From NCBI GenBank assembly GCA_013398175.1, contig VZRZ01001990.1:2250187-2314186 (forward strand): 64,000 bases of DNA, in the 5' to 3' direction. Below the pieces are notes generated by a model. It was not told the origin of the DNA and made no database searches. It saw only the letters and a program-made list of their open reading frames with translations. How positions within the stretch are numbered: the first letter of the stretch is position 1; each line of letters starts with the position of its first letter. Positions 26,184 to 38,163 of this stretch are shown in pieces. The DNA comes from Climacteris rufus (lineage: Eukaryota; Chordata; Aves; Passeriformes; Climacteridae). The translations under genes were made by a program, and so were the position numbers.

Positions 26184-28135
26184 CTGCAAACTGAAAAGTA
26201 TGAATGTACTTGCCAAGATTACCAACACTGTATGCTCCATTTCACCAGACTAATTAACAAGACAAGAAAAATACAAAGATAAACATATGGGAAAGGCAAT
26301 TTCGAAACATCTCCAACGTTAAAATTCTCTATGCTTGTCACCAAACTACTTAACAAACTTGGTGGAGGAGGTTATAATATACAACTACTGTTTTCTACTT
26401 CCATCATCACTGGAACTGTAAAAGTAAAACATAAATTCTCTCCTAAAAAGAGCTGAAAGTAAGTTACTATTTTGGAAGCTATCATCTTCTGAGGATCAGA
26501 CTGAACACACAAGCTCAAAACAACCTGTGATCTAGAATGAAATATTATGCAAACTGGGAAATAGGTTCAAATGCTGCAAAATAAAGCAACTTCCATGAAA
26601 AAAAAATAGATATGAGCCAGTCAAACTAAGAGATTGAATCCAAATATCTACCCCCTGTTTTGTCTATCACTGTTCTGTGTTTCTTCCCCAGAACCAAAAG
26701 TTTGTTTATAAAATTGGTCATAAACATTGGATTTGTACTTTCTGCATTTGGATATACAGCTCATATGTTCACAGTTTGGGAAAATAGGTCAAAATGTTTT
26801 GTAAGAAAAACCTTCTCCTGGACCACCTGATTAATCTAAATGTTCAAGAAATTATAACACAAAATTAAAATGAAAGAGAAAAAACACCAAGCTATAAAAA
26901 AAAAAAAAATCTATCTACTCTCTTATTTGCTATTTAATAACACTACCAGTTATGATTAAAATCCCTTGTACATTAAGATAATAACACTGATGATGTTTAA
27001 TAACAATTTTTCTTTTCTTTAAAACACGCTGAAGTTTTATATTAAAAATTCTCCATATAAATACAATTTCATTAATATGTAAATATTATTGAGGAAATCC
27101 TTTATAATTTTGGACACAAAGGTTTTAGCACTTTCATATCCAAAATGAGCTTTACCACTGAAAAATGTTGAAATAATATGCACACTCAAACCTCCTTATG
27201 CAATTGAAAGGGGAATTTCCACCAGTTCTAGTTTATTGGGTAGCATTTAGTTCATGCTATTTTTAACAGACATCAGGGAAATCAAATACTGCAGAAAACA
27301 TATTGCAGAACATTTGGTTCAATGAGCAGAATGAATTAGCGTTAACTGCAGTCTTACTGTTTGGCTAGTTTCAATGGCTGTTTTGTAAGTTATAAGTGAC
27401 CACAATTTTTCCTGGCTGTACCTACAGGCAACTTATTCACTGTAATATGGATGAAAAGTGATAACTGTGCAAATATACATGCATACATGGTGAAGATTTG
27501 GGGAAAGGGACATGCATTTCAGTGTAAATATGGACTAGAAAGCACATACATCATCTTCTTGAAAGCTCTAACATACTTATTCATGTCTATAAGTCTGCCA
27601 GCTAGGGGGGGAAGCAAAGATTTATGATTTAAGTGGCCAAGCTTTCTCTGCTAGAGATGCTTAGGCAGCAAGGTGAGAAGCAATGTCTCCAAGAAGTAGA
27701 CCTGTGAAACACAGTAGAGAATATTCAAAGCAAAGAGCTTGCAGACAACAGATAAAGAAGTGGGCCTAAGTAATCAAGAACACATCTTAAACAAAGGCAT
27801 ATATTAAAAGAGAAATGCTGCACAGAATAAAACTGAAGTTCTGTGAATGCATTTTTTCATGTGAGCAGCTCATTTGACTCAAGTGTTGCTACAGATTTTA
27901 TTTAATGAACGCCGCATGATATTATATTAACAGCCACCTGACGATCATGCTAACAGCTTGTTCTGAGCATTTAGCTGCACATCAGCATCCTCCTTGTAAG
28001 AGCTGAACACAACAGAAACAAGTGAGTCACCCACACGCTGCCATACGGCCGATGACTTCCCTGCAGCCAGAGCTGAGCTGGGTGCACAGGCCTAGGGAGG
28101 GAGGGAGGTACTTTCAGCAGACCTGCACACAGCTG

Positions 28136-28152
28136 TCCCCTCAGTGAGGGGA
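28136..28152. repeat. 17-bp palindrome
   Basis: TCCCCTCA, a central G, then TGAGGGGA. The arms are exact reverse complements. Confidence 0.85.
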
Positions 28153-28863
28153 TAGAGTTTTGGGGCAAGTGGTGAAAATGTCCCATGACTGGATAAAAGA
28201 GACTCTGATAATTTACTTATTGTGAGGAAGGGAATGAGGACAAGCAACGATGTGCCAAATGGGAGGGAGCTGAGGGTGCTGTGCAATTGCCTACAGCACT
28301 AAGAGAGGGTGGAGATGAAACTGGAGGTCCTGGAGTAGGAAAACAAAGGGGGCACTGGATGCAAATCCACTGGGAAAACAACTTCTTTCCCTCTCCCCTT
28401 TCTGAACCATTAGTCTAAATGGTACATACAGCCAGATCCTGGCCTCTCCTGCCTTGGTTTGTTTCTGCCTCGTACATAGAATATTTATTTCCAAGGCCCA
28501 GCAGTTGTTGACATTTGAAAATATCACACTGCAGTGGAACACTTTATATTTATGCCTCTGTTGAAAGCAAAGTTGTATCTCAAAGTCCCCAGAACCCACC
28601 ATTACTTTCCAATTGCCAAAGCACGAGTTTCTGATGAGGGCAGAGTAAGTCAGCCAGCATGCTCTCCACTCCTAAGTCTAGCCAAGAGCTGCTTAACACA
28701 TCAGTCTCTGTCCTATAAATCCTATAACTGATTTCCGCTTCCTCCCTCGTTTAGGAAGGACAGATTAATGAAGGTTACAGAAACATAACAGTTATTAACA
28801 GGCATAAACATGATAGCCCTGACCTTAACCGCAGTTACTGGATCAGATGCATGTGCATGTCTC

Positions 28864-28887
28864 CATGTGCACACGCACGTGTGTGTG
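28864..28887. repeat. Alternating purine-pyrimidine tract with E-box
   Basis: Twenty-four consecutive bases alternate pyrimidine-purine (CA/TG/CG steps), a composition that favours Z-DNA. A CACGTG E-box lies inside at 28876-28881. Confidence 0.8.
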
Positions 28888-30184
28888 GACACCACAGGAC
28901 TCACATTTTCCTGGCAGGCTGTCTGCTGCTGGCAAGGTGAAGCAGTAACAGTGCTGGCAAAGAGACGCTGAGCTGAGGACTAACACAGGCCAGCAAAGTC
29001 AAAGTGAAATTAGGTTTTAAAGATTCCAGTCTTAATTTTCCCTTAAAATAGAGCCATTCTCTTCATTGTTTCCATAACAGTAATATGTGCTTTTGACAAG
29101 TAATCTGCAGTTGTTTTCACATCCAGACATTCTAGATTGGTTACATTCTGCTTGGAGACAGAGACACTGGCTTTGGCCAGCTGAGATTGCAGCTTTTGTA
29201 CATGATGCGTCTCAGTACATGATGAAGTCTGCCATACTTAGATTTGTACAAGTCTCAAGCCTCCAAAGCACTCAGACAACATTAACAGAACATAAAAAAT
29301 AATTCAGTTTTTAAAAATTTAAGTCTGACACCGCCAGCCTCAAAAACTCTCTTATTTTACAGTGCTAAGAAAAAAATATTTGTATAAGCCAAGGAGATGT
29401 TCTCATTTAGAGCAAATCTCGTGAGTTACTTACATTGCCAGATCCTATTTAGATGCCTAAATAATAGCTGATTGTCAATATTTTTGTGAGTGGCCCTTAA
29501 ACCTTAATCTTTGCCAACACAGAGCTAAGAGCTATAGAAAGCCATGCCCTCTGACCTCATCTTTGAAAACTAAAGAACCATCAGTTAAAGAAAACCTGGG
29601 ATTTCTGGGAAAGTTTCCAAAACTGCAAGCTAACAATGTCTGCGGCAGCCACTGCCATACTCTACACTGAGGAATTTTTCTTCTTACAAGCTGATGTAAT
29701 GTGTGCTTCATTAATATAATATTTTTGTGCTTACATATCCCACAAAAACTTTCTGTGAAAATAGCATCACAACTGATGCTTGACAGACAAGGAGTATTTA
29801 CCTATTTTATGATCACTCACACGCATTGTCATGTTTCATCTGCAGTTCTCTTGATCAAAGTGTGTGTGGCTATCATATCTATTGATCATGTCAGATATGG
29901 AGATGATTGCTAGGAATTATAATGGGGAGGGTGCCTATTGTTTCTGTATTTCATGCAATAAACAGTGTGTTTATCATGACAACCATCTGTACATCAAGGC
30001 AGAGAAGAAACTGCAATGTATAGAGATGAATACTTGTTTTTTCTCTTGGATGGATCCCTAATTAACTAACTTTTCTTAACTGACTGCTAAGGGGATATGC
30101 AATGCCTTTTCCTGAAAGACATAAAACAGAGAAGGGAGATGATATGAAGAAGGAACACACACCCTCATTTGAGCCTGAAGTCAA

Positions 30185-30540
30185 AGCAAAGAAAAGCTGA
30201 ACTAATTGTTCAGCCTAAAGAATATTGATGACCCCACAGATTTTTTCAAAGAAGGAATCAACTCTTCCCCATGTTCACAGTAGATAAGAAAAGTAGTAAT
30301 GGGTTTCATTTATAACTAGGGAATCTGGGGTAAGATAGCCAAAAAACAGTTAAAAGAGTTTACCACTGGCACAGAATCTCTCTGGAGGATACAGATTCCT
30401 CTTCATCATAGGCTTTAAAGGGGCTTGTTAGACAAGTATGCCAGAAATTAAATGGGGAATGTTAATCCCACACTTAGATGGGGAGATTGATTCATTTCTA
30501 GACTGGTTTGTCTAAATATCTGATTCTATGGCTTTTAGAA
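30185..30540 (+). mobile_element. Old, degraded CR1 LINE fragment
   Basis: Diverged, but the landmarks are ordered as in CR1: AACTAATTGTTCAGCCTAAAG near the start, AGTAATGGGTTTCATTTATAAC in the middle, and CAGAATCTCTCTGGAGGATACAG. The 3' part reads GACTGGTTTGTCTAAATATC and ends TGATTCTATGG. Indels and substitutions are many, so this is an ancient insertion. Confidence 0.65.
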
Positions 30541-32828
30541 GGTGCTATCCAGTGGCAAGAGCAAGCTGTGGGAGCAGAATGAACAAAGATGACTAGAAAT
30601 AGTGCAGACTAATGTGTCTTTAGAATTTTCCTTTCTGATTGGGTGGAATTAATTTCATCCCAAAAGTTTTTACATCAACTTTAGAGACATGCAGTGTAGA
30701 TAAGAACACCTAAATCAGGTATATAGATGCCTTTTCTAAAGTAAACCTGACATTTCTCTAGCATAATTCGCATGAACTGTTTGAAACATCCACTTTCAAC
30801 TGAGTCAACCAAACATTTACCATCTATTTTGTCAGTAAGTCTAAGTTTTATTTATTTACCGGGAAAGAAAACTACTGGAATTGCAGGTACTTACCTATAT
30901 GCAGCAGCCTAGTGTTAGCTGAAATGAATCCCAGTACAGATGACTGGCTTCCCAGTCCTAGAAACTTTGCCTCCTGCTTGCCACTTCAATGGCAAGTATC
31001 AGCAGTTCTGAACCCAGACCACAAAACCAGGGATTTCTTCCTCCCTGAGAAGTAATTCGCAAAAGCCCAGAACCCTGATTGTTCATATATTTATTCTTTC
31101 TACATTTCTTTCTTAACTTCAAATTTTGGTTTTCTTTACACCTTCTGCTGCAAAACCTTAACTGTTATTCTCATCATTTGGCTGAAACTGGGGAATACTG
31201 GAGGGGTGTAGTGACAGACTAGCACAGTGTTGTTTCAAGATGCTTCCCAATGAAGCAGAGACAAGCTTTACTAGCCTTGCACAGTAGGACAGCACTTCCT
31301 AATAATTGTAATGTTCTTAGATTAACCATGAGGAATACACAGACACACATGGTGATCACATAAACTTCATTTACCAAGGAAAACAAGTTAAAAGCTCTTT
31401 TTTTTTTTCTTTTATTCTCCCCCCAAACCTTGCTGCTGCTCAGAGAAGGCTGACTAGATGTATATCAGTTGGTACATCAGCTACTATTGGCAAGAAACCT
31501 AAACAAGTTTGCTGATACAAAAACTCCTGAAAAAGAGAGAGCAAAGTTGATGTACACTTCTCAAAGGAATTAAAAGACATAGTCTGGAATCTGATTTTCT
31601 CCCCTTTCTTCATTCTTGCAGTTAAAACAATAAATGTTCACTGAATCTTTACCTAGCAGGAAAGCAAACACCAAAACAAATAGCTAAAGTTGTATTTTCA
31701 GCATAGATTTTAAGTATTTATGTTTTTTTTAAGATCAGTATAAAATGATTTTAAGCACCAAAGTTTCAAAGAAAGTGCTTACTCAAAGAGATGCTGACAC
31801 ATCAGACAAAGACTAAGCAGTCAGGCTATGTCTGTACTTTGACACGAGACTTTCAAAAAACAGCTATGTACTTCAAAGAGGTATTTAGATAAAACTGTTG
31901 TCAGCACTTCTTGACTCAGTACTGGAAAAACTGCCACAGGATTCACTGTGAGGAGACACTGGGCAGCATCATCGTTCAGGTAAGAGAGAAGTGAATTCAG
32001 ACTATGCAGTCAATTACTTGCATCTCCTCTCCTTGAAGGCAAGGACCTCCATGCTGGTCACAAAGGCACCCAGGAAACTCCTCTGCTGCTCAAAAGTTCC
32101 CCCTCACCTTTCTAATTGCTACCCTAAAGATGACTAAAGCTACTTTTGCTGTGTCTTGTTCTACACAAAAATAAATTCAATTTTGTTGGCAGCTCTCTTT
32201 TTTTTTGTTTGTTTGTTTAAATGCACAAAGCCTATAGTTGTTTTTTTCTCCTTTTTCTTTACAACTGTAGTTCCTAAGTCAGGAATATTCTTTGTAACAA
32301 TAAAGGTATCTGAAAATCAAGCATCCATTTGCCTTAGAGGACTTTGTACATTGATTTCATTATTGTATTATTTAGTCTCTGAAAAACAGAGAACTCCCTG
32401 AATTTTCTCAGATGACTTTGTCTGCATTTGCTGATTGTATTTATCTTTCATATAGAATTGCATCTATCTTTCTTTACCATGTTACCTGTGATGCATTATC
32501 TAAGTCTCAGTAGTAATACTGGGAGCATAAGAGATTGTGACAAGGAAACAGAATAAATTCAAAGAGAAAATAAAGCCAAAAATGTGAAGAAAGACCTTAC
32601 AAAAAAGGAGTTCCACCAAACACAACATTTCCTATGATTTGTGAAATTCAGGCTGAAATCAAGTTTTATGCTGGAACAGCTTCGTTGTTGCTTTCAGTTC
32701 TCTTACTTTCAGTATTTAGAATCAAAATATTTCTTCTATTTATGAAATCAATTTAGGTGATAATGCTTTGGTTTAATTAGCATGATGTGGAAATCTGTCC
32801 TCTACTCTAGTAGTAAACATTACAAAAA
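30541..32828. other. DCLK1: Intronic stretch just downstream of the exon
   Basis: No recognisable repeat, second exon or RNA gene. A T-run with pyrimidine tail occurs at 31400-31425 and T/G-rich tracts at 32190-32265. These are ordinary intronic features. Confidence 0.6.
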
Positions 32829-32841
32829 TACATCTTACCGC
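32829..32841 (-). promoter_or_regulatory. DCLK1: 5' splice donor of the DCLK1 exon
   Basis: The minus strand reads AGCG|GTAAGATG, with GT at 32838-32837. The +1 to +5 bases GTAAG match the consensus; the exonic -2 base (C) is off-consensus. The split leaves a phase-1 junction, as expected if the next exon begins AA to complete Glu and then Cys, the order seen in DCX-family proteins. Confidence 0.9.
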
Positions 32842-32938
32842 TTTCATCCAGCAAGAAATCATCCTGGTAACGGAACTTTTCTGGTCCACATGCAATAAAA
32901 ATGTCATCATCGCCAAAAAAATCCTGAAGGCACATCAC
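32839..32938 (-). CDS. DCLK1: DCLK1 internal coding exon (end of second doublecortin domain)
   Basis: Seen: read on the minus strand from 32938, the exon gives 33 codons plus one base. Motifs in order are [28 protein letters not shown] and LLDES, the last followed by a lone G (phase 1) that would complete a Glu codon in the next exon. A consensus acceptor (pyrimidine tract, then AG at 32940-32939) precedes it and GTAAG (32838-32834) follows it. Known: DCX-family proteins carry two tandem doublecortin domains that bind microtubules; this peptide is the C-terminal part of the second. RYQDDF without an inserted Ala (DCX and DCLK2 have RYAQDD), together with MCLQ and LLDES, points to DCLK1, a Ser/Thr kinase of neurons and tuft cells. 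The exon has no start or stop of its own; the 100-bp length agrees with my memory of the mammalian fourth exon. Alternatives are DCX or DCLK2, less likely on these residues. No frameshift or stop is present, so it looks functional and not a processed copy. Confidence 0.95.
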
Positions 32939-32990
32939 CTGCAAGCAAAAATGAAAGGAAGGCATTGTATGAAATACCTCATCATCAGAA
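32939..32990 (-). promoter_or_regulatory. DCLK1: 3' splice acceptor and branch region of the DCLK1 exon
   Basis: On the minus strand the 24 bases before the exon are a pyrimidine-rich stretch ending TTTTTGCTTGCAG, a strong acceptor. A TTCTGAT sequence (complement of 32984-32990), whose A lies about 47 nt upstream of the exon, resembles the vertebrate branch-point consensus. The branch assignment is inference; the acceptor is clear. Confidence 0.85.
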
Positions 32991-33584
32991 TCACAACAAA
33001 AAATCCCTCTTTGTGTCCATCTGCATGAAAATTCTTCACTTTCAATGGAATCAACAGTGCTTCATCTCCAGATGAATTTCAGAGCTGTGCTCTGACCATC
33101 TGTTACAAGTGAGAAACACTTTTATGGACACTGCAGGAAAAGATAAGACAAAAAGACGTAACTATCAGATTTATTACATGATGCATCTATGGGATATGAA
33201 GTAAATGCCTTCTGTTTATGCACAAGGTACCATTCAATAGTAGTGGATAATTAATTTGCCTTTCAGCCTACATCTCTATCTTTTGACTGTAATGAAACAA
33301 GGTTACAGTTTTGTACGCAGAATGAAATGTAGTTGTTTCAGCAAAATCTGACAGAATGAAACTCATATGGGTGAACGGTGTCTCCTTCACAAACTCTTTC
33401 TCTATGCCAGTAGAATCAATGTGAAGTTCTCTTTGCAGGTACCAAGCTGAACCGTCAAGTCAAACGAGCTGTGAATAATTCTTCTAGAACTAAGTAAAAG
33501 GATAATCTCTTTCTACTCCCAAATATGAACAGTCAAGATTAGACTGGTGTACTTTTACGACCATACATAAGATGTCAGAGGAGA
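32991..33584. other. Intronic stretch upstream of the exon, nothing recognised
   Basis: Single-copy-looking AT-rich sequence between the exon and the neighbouring CR1, without any element I can name. Confidence 0.6.
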
Positions 33585-33920
33585 CCTTACTGCCACCTTA
33601 CAGTAGCTGAAGGGGGCTTGGAGGAAAGATGGGGACAAAATTTTTAGTAGGGCTTGTCATGATAGGACAAGGGGTAATGGTTTTAAACTAAAACAGGGTA
33701 CATATAAGGAAGAAATTTTTTACAATAAGGAAATAGAAACACTGGAAGAGGTTGTCCAGAGAGGTGGTGGATGCTCCATTCTTGGAAATATTCAAGGTCA
33801 GGTTGGATTCAGCTCTGAGCAACTTGATTTATTTGAAGGTGTCCCTGCTCATGGAAGGGGGGTTGGAGCTAGATGAGCTTTAAGTCCCCTTCAACCCAAA
33901 CCATTCTATGATTCTGTAAT
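33585..33920 (+). mobile_element. CR1 LINE 3' end, comparatively well preserved
   Basis: The best-preserved CR1 tail in the window. It contains GATAGGACAAGGGGTAATGG, TTTTAAACTAAAACAGGGTA, GAGGTTGTCCAGAGAGGTGG, CAAGGTCAGGTTGGATTC and GGGGGGTTGGAGCTAGATGA. It closes with CCAACCCAAACCATTCTATGATTCTGTAA-type octamers ending at about 33920. It is 5'-truncated, carries no ORF, and lies about 650 bp upstream of the DCLK1 exon in antisense orientation to the gene. Confidence 0.95.
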
Positions 33921-36512
33921 TTCCTTACAATAGTCCAGCTCATCCAGATAAGCCCCCTCAGAAAAAGTAGAGGGCAAATCAGCATTTAAAGCCTACAGAA
34001 ACACAAGTGAAAGCATTAGCTAATGACATTTTGGCATAAAAACAAGCACCCCCCACCAATCTGAAGTAACTGGTGTCTACGGGTTATAAAATTCATATCA
34101 TTCTTCCCAGAAACATGCCTGAAGGCTTTAACATCCATAATAGTTATGAGCCACTATAGTAGAAATATGTTAAGGAAGAAAAATAATGGTACATGTTGTG
34201 ACTTGCTTGTAAAGTAAGATAAGTAATTAAAACAATTTTAAAGGTAGAACATTAGGAACTGAAAAAAAATTGGAAATTGAGAGGAAAACAACCAGATGAA
34301 AAAAATTCCAAAAAAATTACAAAGGTTCTTCCTAAATGATCCTTTCCTAAGTAATGCATGTAATTTTAAATTAAGGTCCAGTACAACCGTATTCCTGTGA
34401 ACACTGTCATCTTAAAAACACACACTACCTGCACACCAACACAAAAAATGTAAATATTTGATAGAGCTTTTTGTATGTTCCTACTCAGTTTATGTTCTAT
34501 TAGGTATCAACCTCAGAAATCTTTAAATAAACTCATTTATTTCCCATCTTTCTTTTTTGTCCACAAGACATATCCTGCCTGTCTTCCCACCCCATACTCC
34601 CACCAAACTTCAAACATCTCTTCCCTTCAGTCAAATTCCTCTGAAATTGCCACCTCTCCCACAGCATGTACAAAACTACTAATTTGCAGAATAACATTAA
34701 AAATCCTGTGATTTCCTTTTTGCTTCTCAAGTTTGACACAGTTCTGGGGAATGATAACCTCTACCTTTGTGTTTCTACTAAGCAGAGTATTAGAACCAAA
34801 CCAATAATAAACAACTTTAGGCACAAAGTTGAGCTATTTTGACAACAAACATAAATACAAATTAAATTCATATTTGATTCAAAAAAATTATGGATTTAAT
34901 AAAACTCAAGGTTTTCTTTCAAGCCTAAACAAGACATTGAAATGCAGGTAGCAAAACCTAACCAGGCTCAACTACACCAATATTTAAAGCATCTCAGGTT
35001 CAATCAGTGCAATTTATATGCAAATAAGAATGAAAATAGGATTAACATATGAAAAATAATTTGTACTTGGATATCTTTGGGTTTTATTAAACTTTACACT
35101 TATAATTTAAAGTGTTCTTATGATTACCTCTTTTCTCATTGCCCTCAGTTTCATACTCTATATGTAAAATTACAGCTTTGCTTGTCTCCTGAGATTTTAA
35201 TAATTTTGGAATTATAATTCTAGCTCTTAGAAAGGTCATGGAAAGATCATAATTTCCTACCAAGCCCATCTTCTTCCAGAATAATGTCTCTTAAGGTTTC
35301 CAGTACCTTTATACATTATTATTGGGAGTCTTGAGATGTCCTTCAATGTCTACATTTCCCATCCTTTCTGGCCCTCTCTGCTCACAAATTCACACTCCTC
35401 AGCAGTTACATTGAAAGGCATCTAACAAATACACAGCTCCCCCTTCCAGACTTTTTTGGAGAGAAATCTGCAAACACTTCCTATTCACACTCAGTCATCA
35501 GCTAAGCAACACGACCTGCTTTTTATTACCCATTTTCACTTCTGGAGAACACAGCTCCTCAAAAGTAACAGTTTAAAAAAATCAAGATTTTTTATCACCT
35601 AAGTTAGATCATGCAAGTACTTGAGAGGTCAGTATGCTCTGTTGCATGTGATCAGCTTTAAAATTAGTCAGTTTTTAAAACAGTGAATTACAAAAGTCTC
35701 CCTTGGACATTTCTGTTGTTTTCAAGTTACAAAATCGATCTTCTTCACAAATTAGTTTTTATCATTCATATTCCACCAGGACATTTCTCACAGTGGGGAA
35801 AACAAAGCCAATGTAGAAGCAAACATACACCTTAAATAAACAGAAAATTAATAAATATTGTGTACCACACACATAGTACTAAATACACAGTGACTTTTAA
35901 ACAAAATCCTTTCTGGTACAAAGATGTTATTTAACATTAATGGTGTCTCTTTCATACTTTGTAAGGGAATGAATAAATAACAGTAACATTAGCAGAGGCC
36001 AGGGAGTCTTTCCATTGGTGGTGAGAAAGACTACCAGCAGCAACAGCAAAGAAAATTGATCACTAGGACAGGCTTTGGCTATAGGCAAATTATACAAATA
36101 AGACTGGCAGACCTGGCTATACCCATGCAAAACAGAGGAGGCAGAAGAATTTGTCATGCCTAAATTCCCCTGAGTAAGTTGTACATGCTGAAGCCTGGAT
36201 CTCCTACAAGTCATTGCCCTCATAAACAACTTAAGACACCCACATGCCCTTCCAGTCAGAAACAGATCTACCTAGGAAGAACTCCAAATTACTTTGTATT
36301 TCAGCAGTTGCCACCACAACTGTGTCCCCAGAGGGGACTCGGGGAATGGGCCAGGCACCCACAGCTGCCGGGGGAGCACAAAGCAGATCAGAAGAGCCAT
36401 TACAGAACAACAGGGAGCAGAACAGCAAACCTGGCTTCCAGCCCAACCTGGACTGGCTTTGCGCCATATACACTATACCCTATAGGCACTTTGAAAAATT
36501 ATCTTCACTTTT

Positions 36513-36547
36513 CCTTCTTTGTCTAAACAACCTTCTTTGTCTAAACA
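36513..36547. repeat. 18-bp tandem duplication
   Basis: CCTTCTTTGTCTAAACAA at 36513-36530 is followed directly by a second copy that is identical over 17 bases. The lack of divergence suggests a recent slippage event. Confidence 0.92.
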
Positions 36548-36809
36548 TGTATTTGGAATCAACGAGAAATCTCCTAACTAACTGTGGAGACTTTTCTTCT
36601 CCTTTGATTGGCCTGGAACATTTAAGTTCACCTGTTTGAAGCTGGTACTCTTGTTATCAAGACTTTCCTTCTTATATACACAAACGATATGAGAAACTGT
36701 GTATTTTGGAACGTAGATGGCCCAAGAATAGCAGCTTGTAGAGCCAATACCTGGTTATATTCTCTCATCACAAGCAAGAAAGAGCAGTCAGTAGTGGTGT
36801 GGAGGAGGT

Positions 36810-36920
36810 GCAAAAGGACAGAAAGAGGAAAAGGACACCAGAGGGGAAAGAGAGCAAAAGGCAAGGGGAAGAGAGGGAGAGAAAGAAAAAGGGGGAAAGC
36901 AAGGACGGAGGGATGGAGAG
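36810..36920. repeat. Polypurine (GA-rich) tract
   Basis: About 110 bases are almost entirely purine on the + strand, with runs of AAAG, GGGG and GAGA and only a few pyrimidine breaks. Such tracts can slip and can form triplex (H-DNA) structures. Confidence 0.8.
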
Positions 36921-37809
36921 AGTGATTGAATGAACCTTTTTGCTAAAAGCATTAAATGAAAGTTACAGATGCAATCACCTTTTATAGCTGCTGTATTCTG
37001 GCTATAGTGGCATCAGGAACCTTTTAAACTCATATTTTAAAATACATGCACAAAAAAACCCAGAAAAAATTCTTTGCATATATCGGTCACAGGAAATAAA
37101 ATACTTTCCAATTCTTTTAACGTTGACCACACATCAAGTTAATACTGAAACACTGACTTTTTAAAATAAAAAAAAAATTCAGAAAATAAAAAATTTCCAC
37201 TGTATTCAGGAACAGTTCATGGTACCACTTCATCACACCACCAGTTCATTACACCACAACCATCACAATTACTATCTCACACTCTTGTTACAATTTTTAT
37301 AGTACTGGTTTCTTGGACAGAAAAGAATGAGGGGGTGTTCTGTGTGTTCGCCTTCTTTTAATAACAACAACTTAATTAGACTCAAAGATGAAAGCTTTTT
37401 TGGATGAGCAAAGAGAAAGTCTCAAGCTGGCATGTCCTCAGACACCATGGCTGTTGGAGAGCTGGAAAGAAAAGTGAGGACAAATAAATGAGGTGGTTAA
37501 ACCAAAAAATATGCAGAAGACTCTAAGGAGATCTCAGATAAGTGGGTATAGGAGTTTTATGAAAAGCGAAAAAGAAATTAAGCAGGGCAAAAGGAAAATA
37601 TGAGGCATTAAGGAAGGAGGAGACACGAGCTGCCAGCCAGGAGTACACACTGAGGGTTACAGAGAGGTAATTGAGGCTGGTGAGGAAAGAAGATGTAGCA
37701 GGGTACTTGGCAGAAGCTGCTGCTGTGGAACTTCAGAATTGGGGGGAAGAGACCCAGGGCAATGCCCTTTGAACATTCTCCCTCCAATATCTGAACTCCC
37801 CGCCTGAGC

Positions 37810-38163
37810 TGTGGTGAAACACCATATTTCCCTTGTGTCACCTGTATCCCCAACCTCAGGTTCCAGGTATGGTTATGCCCTGGAAGACTCTACATGGTTA
37901 TGTCCTGGAAAGGTCTCTCTTCTGCTCTCCACTGGTCACTTTGAACCAGGCGTCTTCCCATTGAGTGTCTCCTGGTCCCACCTCCCTTTAAAAGACCCCT
38001 GCAGAGCTTCCTCACCCTCTTTTCTCCTGGATTAATCCAGGCACCTGGATGCCTCTGGACTTCCTCCCTGGACCGTCACAACGCAACACTGGATTTACAA
38101 TAAAAAGGCTGTTATCCCAGAGAATAGCCCTCTGCCGCCTTTCATTCTTGCTGACGCCTTAAC
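37810..38163 (+). mobile_element. Probable LTR of an endogenous retrovirus
   Basis: Starting TGTGGTGAAACACC, the segment has a promoter-like TTTAAAAG at about 37986-37993. A polyadenylation signal AATAAA follows at about 38099-38104, and it ends CTTTCATTCTTGCTGACG and CCTTAACA. TG...CA ends, TATA and poly(A) signal are in correct U3-R-U5 order. No target-site duplication or retroviral coding sequence was found. The sequence beyond (to about 38400) is CpG-richer than the intron and might be a remnant of internal sequence. Family not identified; the left end is uncertain. Confidence 0.55.

Larger units (their letters stand above)
22516..30184. other. Intronic stretch without recognisable genes
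   Basis: AT-rich, with homopolymer runs (A-run at 26896-26909). It contains a perfect 11-bp-arm hairpin at 26160-26183, a 17-bp palindrome at 28136-28152 inside a GC-richer block (27960-28480), and an alternating purine/pyrimidine tract at 28864-28887. No exon or transposon was recognised. Confidence 0.65.
1..32838 (-). other. DCLK1: DCLK1 downstream intron (partial)
   Basis: Everything left of the exon is taken as the intron that follows it, because the donor faces this way and no acceptor-exon with DCLK1-like linker (SPGPSRRSKSPA-type) or kinase motifs was found on the minus strand. Composition is AT-rich and CpG-poor, with dense stops. The intron is at least 32.8 kb here and runs off the left edge. 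Repeats and candidate elements inside it are listed separately. Confidence 0.85.
33921..37809. other. Intronic stretch with polypurine tract, no gene seen
   Basis: It contains an 18-bp tandem duplication at 36513-36547 and a GA-rich polypurine run at about 36810-36920. The overlapping frames at 36179-36639 (up to 131 codons) have no recognisable domain. The part at 37600-37809, with a G-rich purine run (37740-37752), may belong to the adjacent LTR-like element but could not be assigned. Confidence 0.55.

Noticed and set aside
36179..36639. Overlapping + frames up to 131 codons, one with Pro/Gly-rich content
   Set aside because: No match to gag/pol-like motifs or any gene I recognise; three overlapping frames are open at once, typical of chance.
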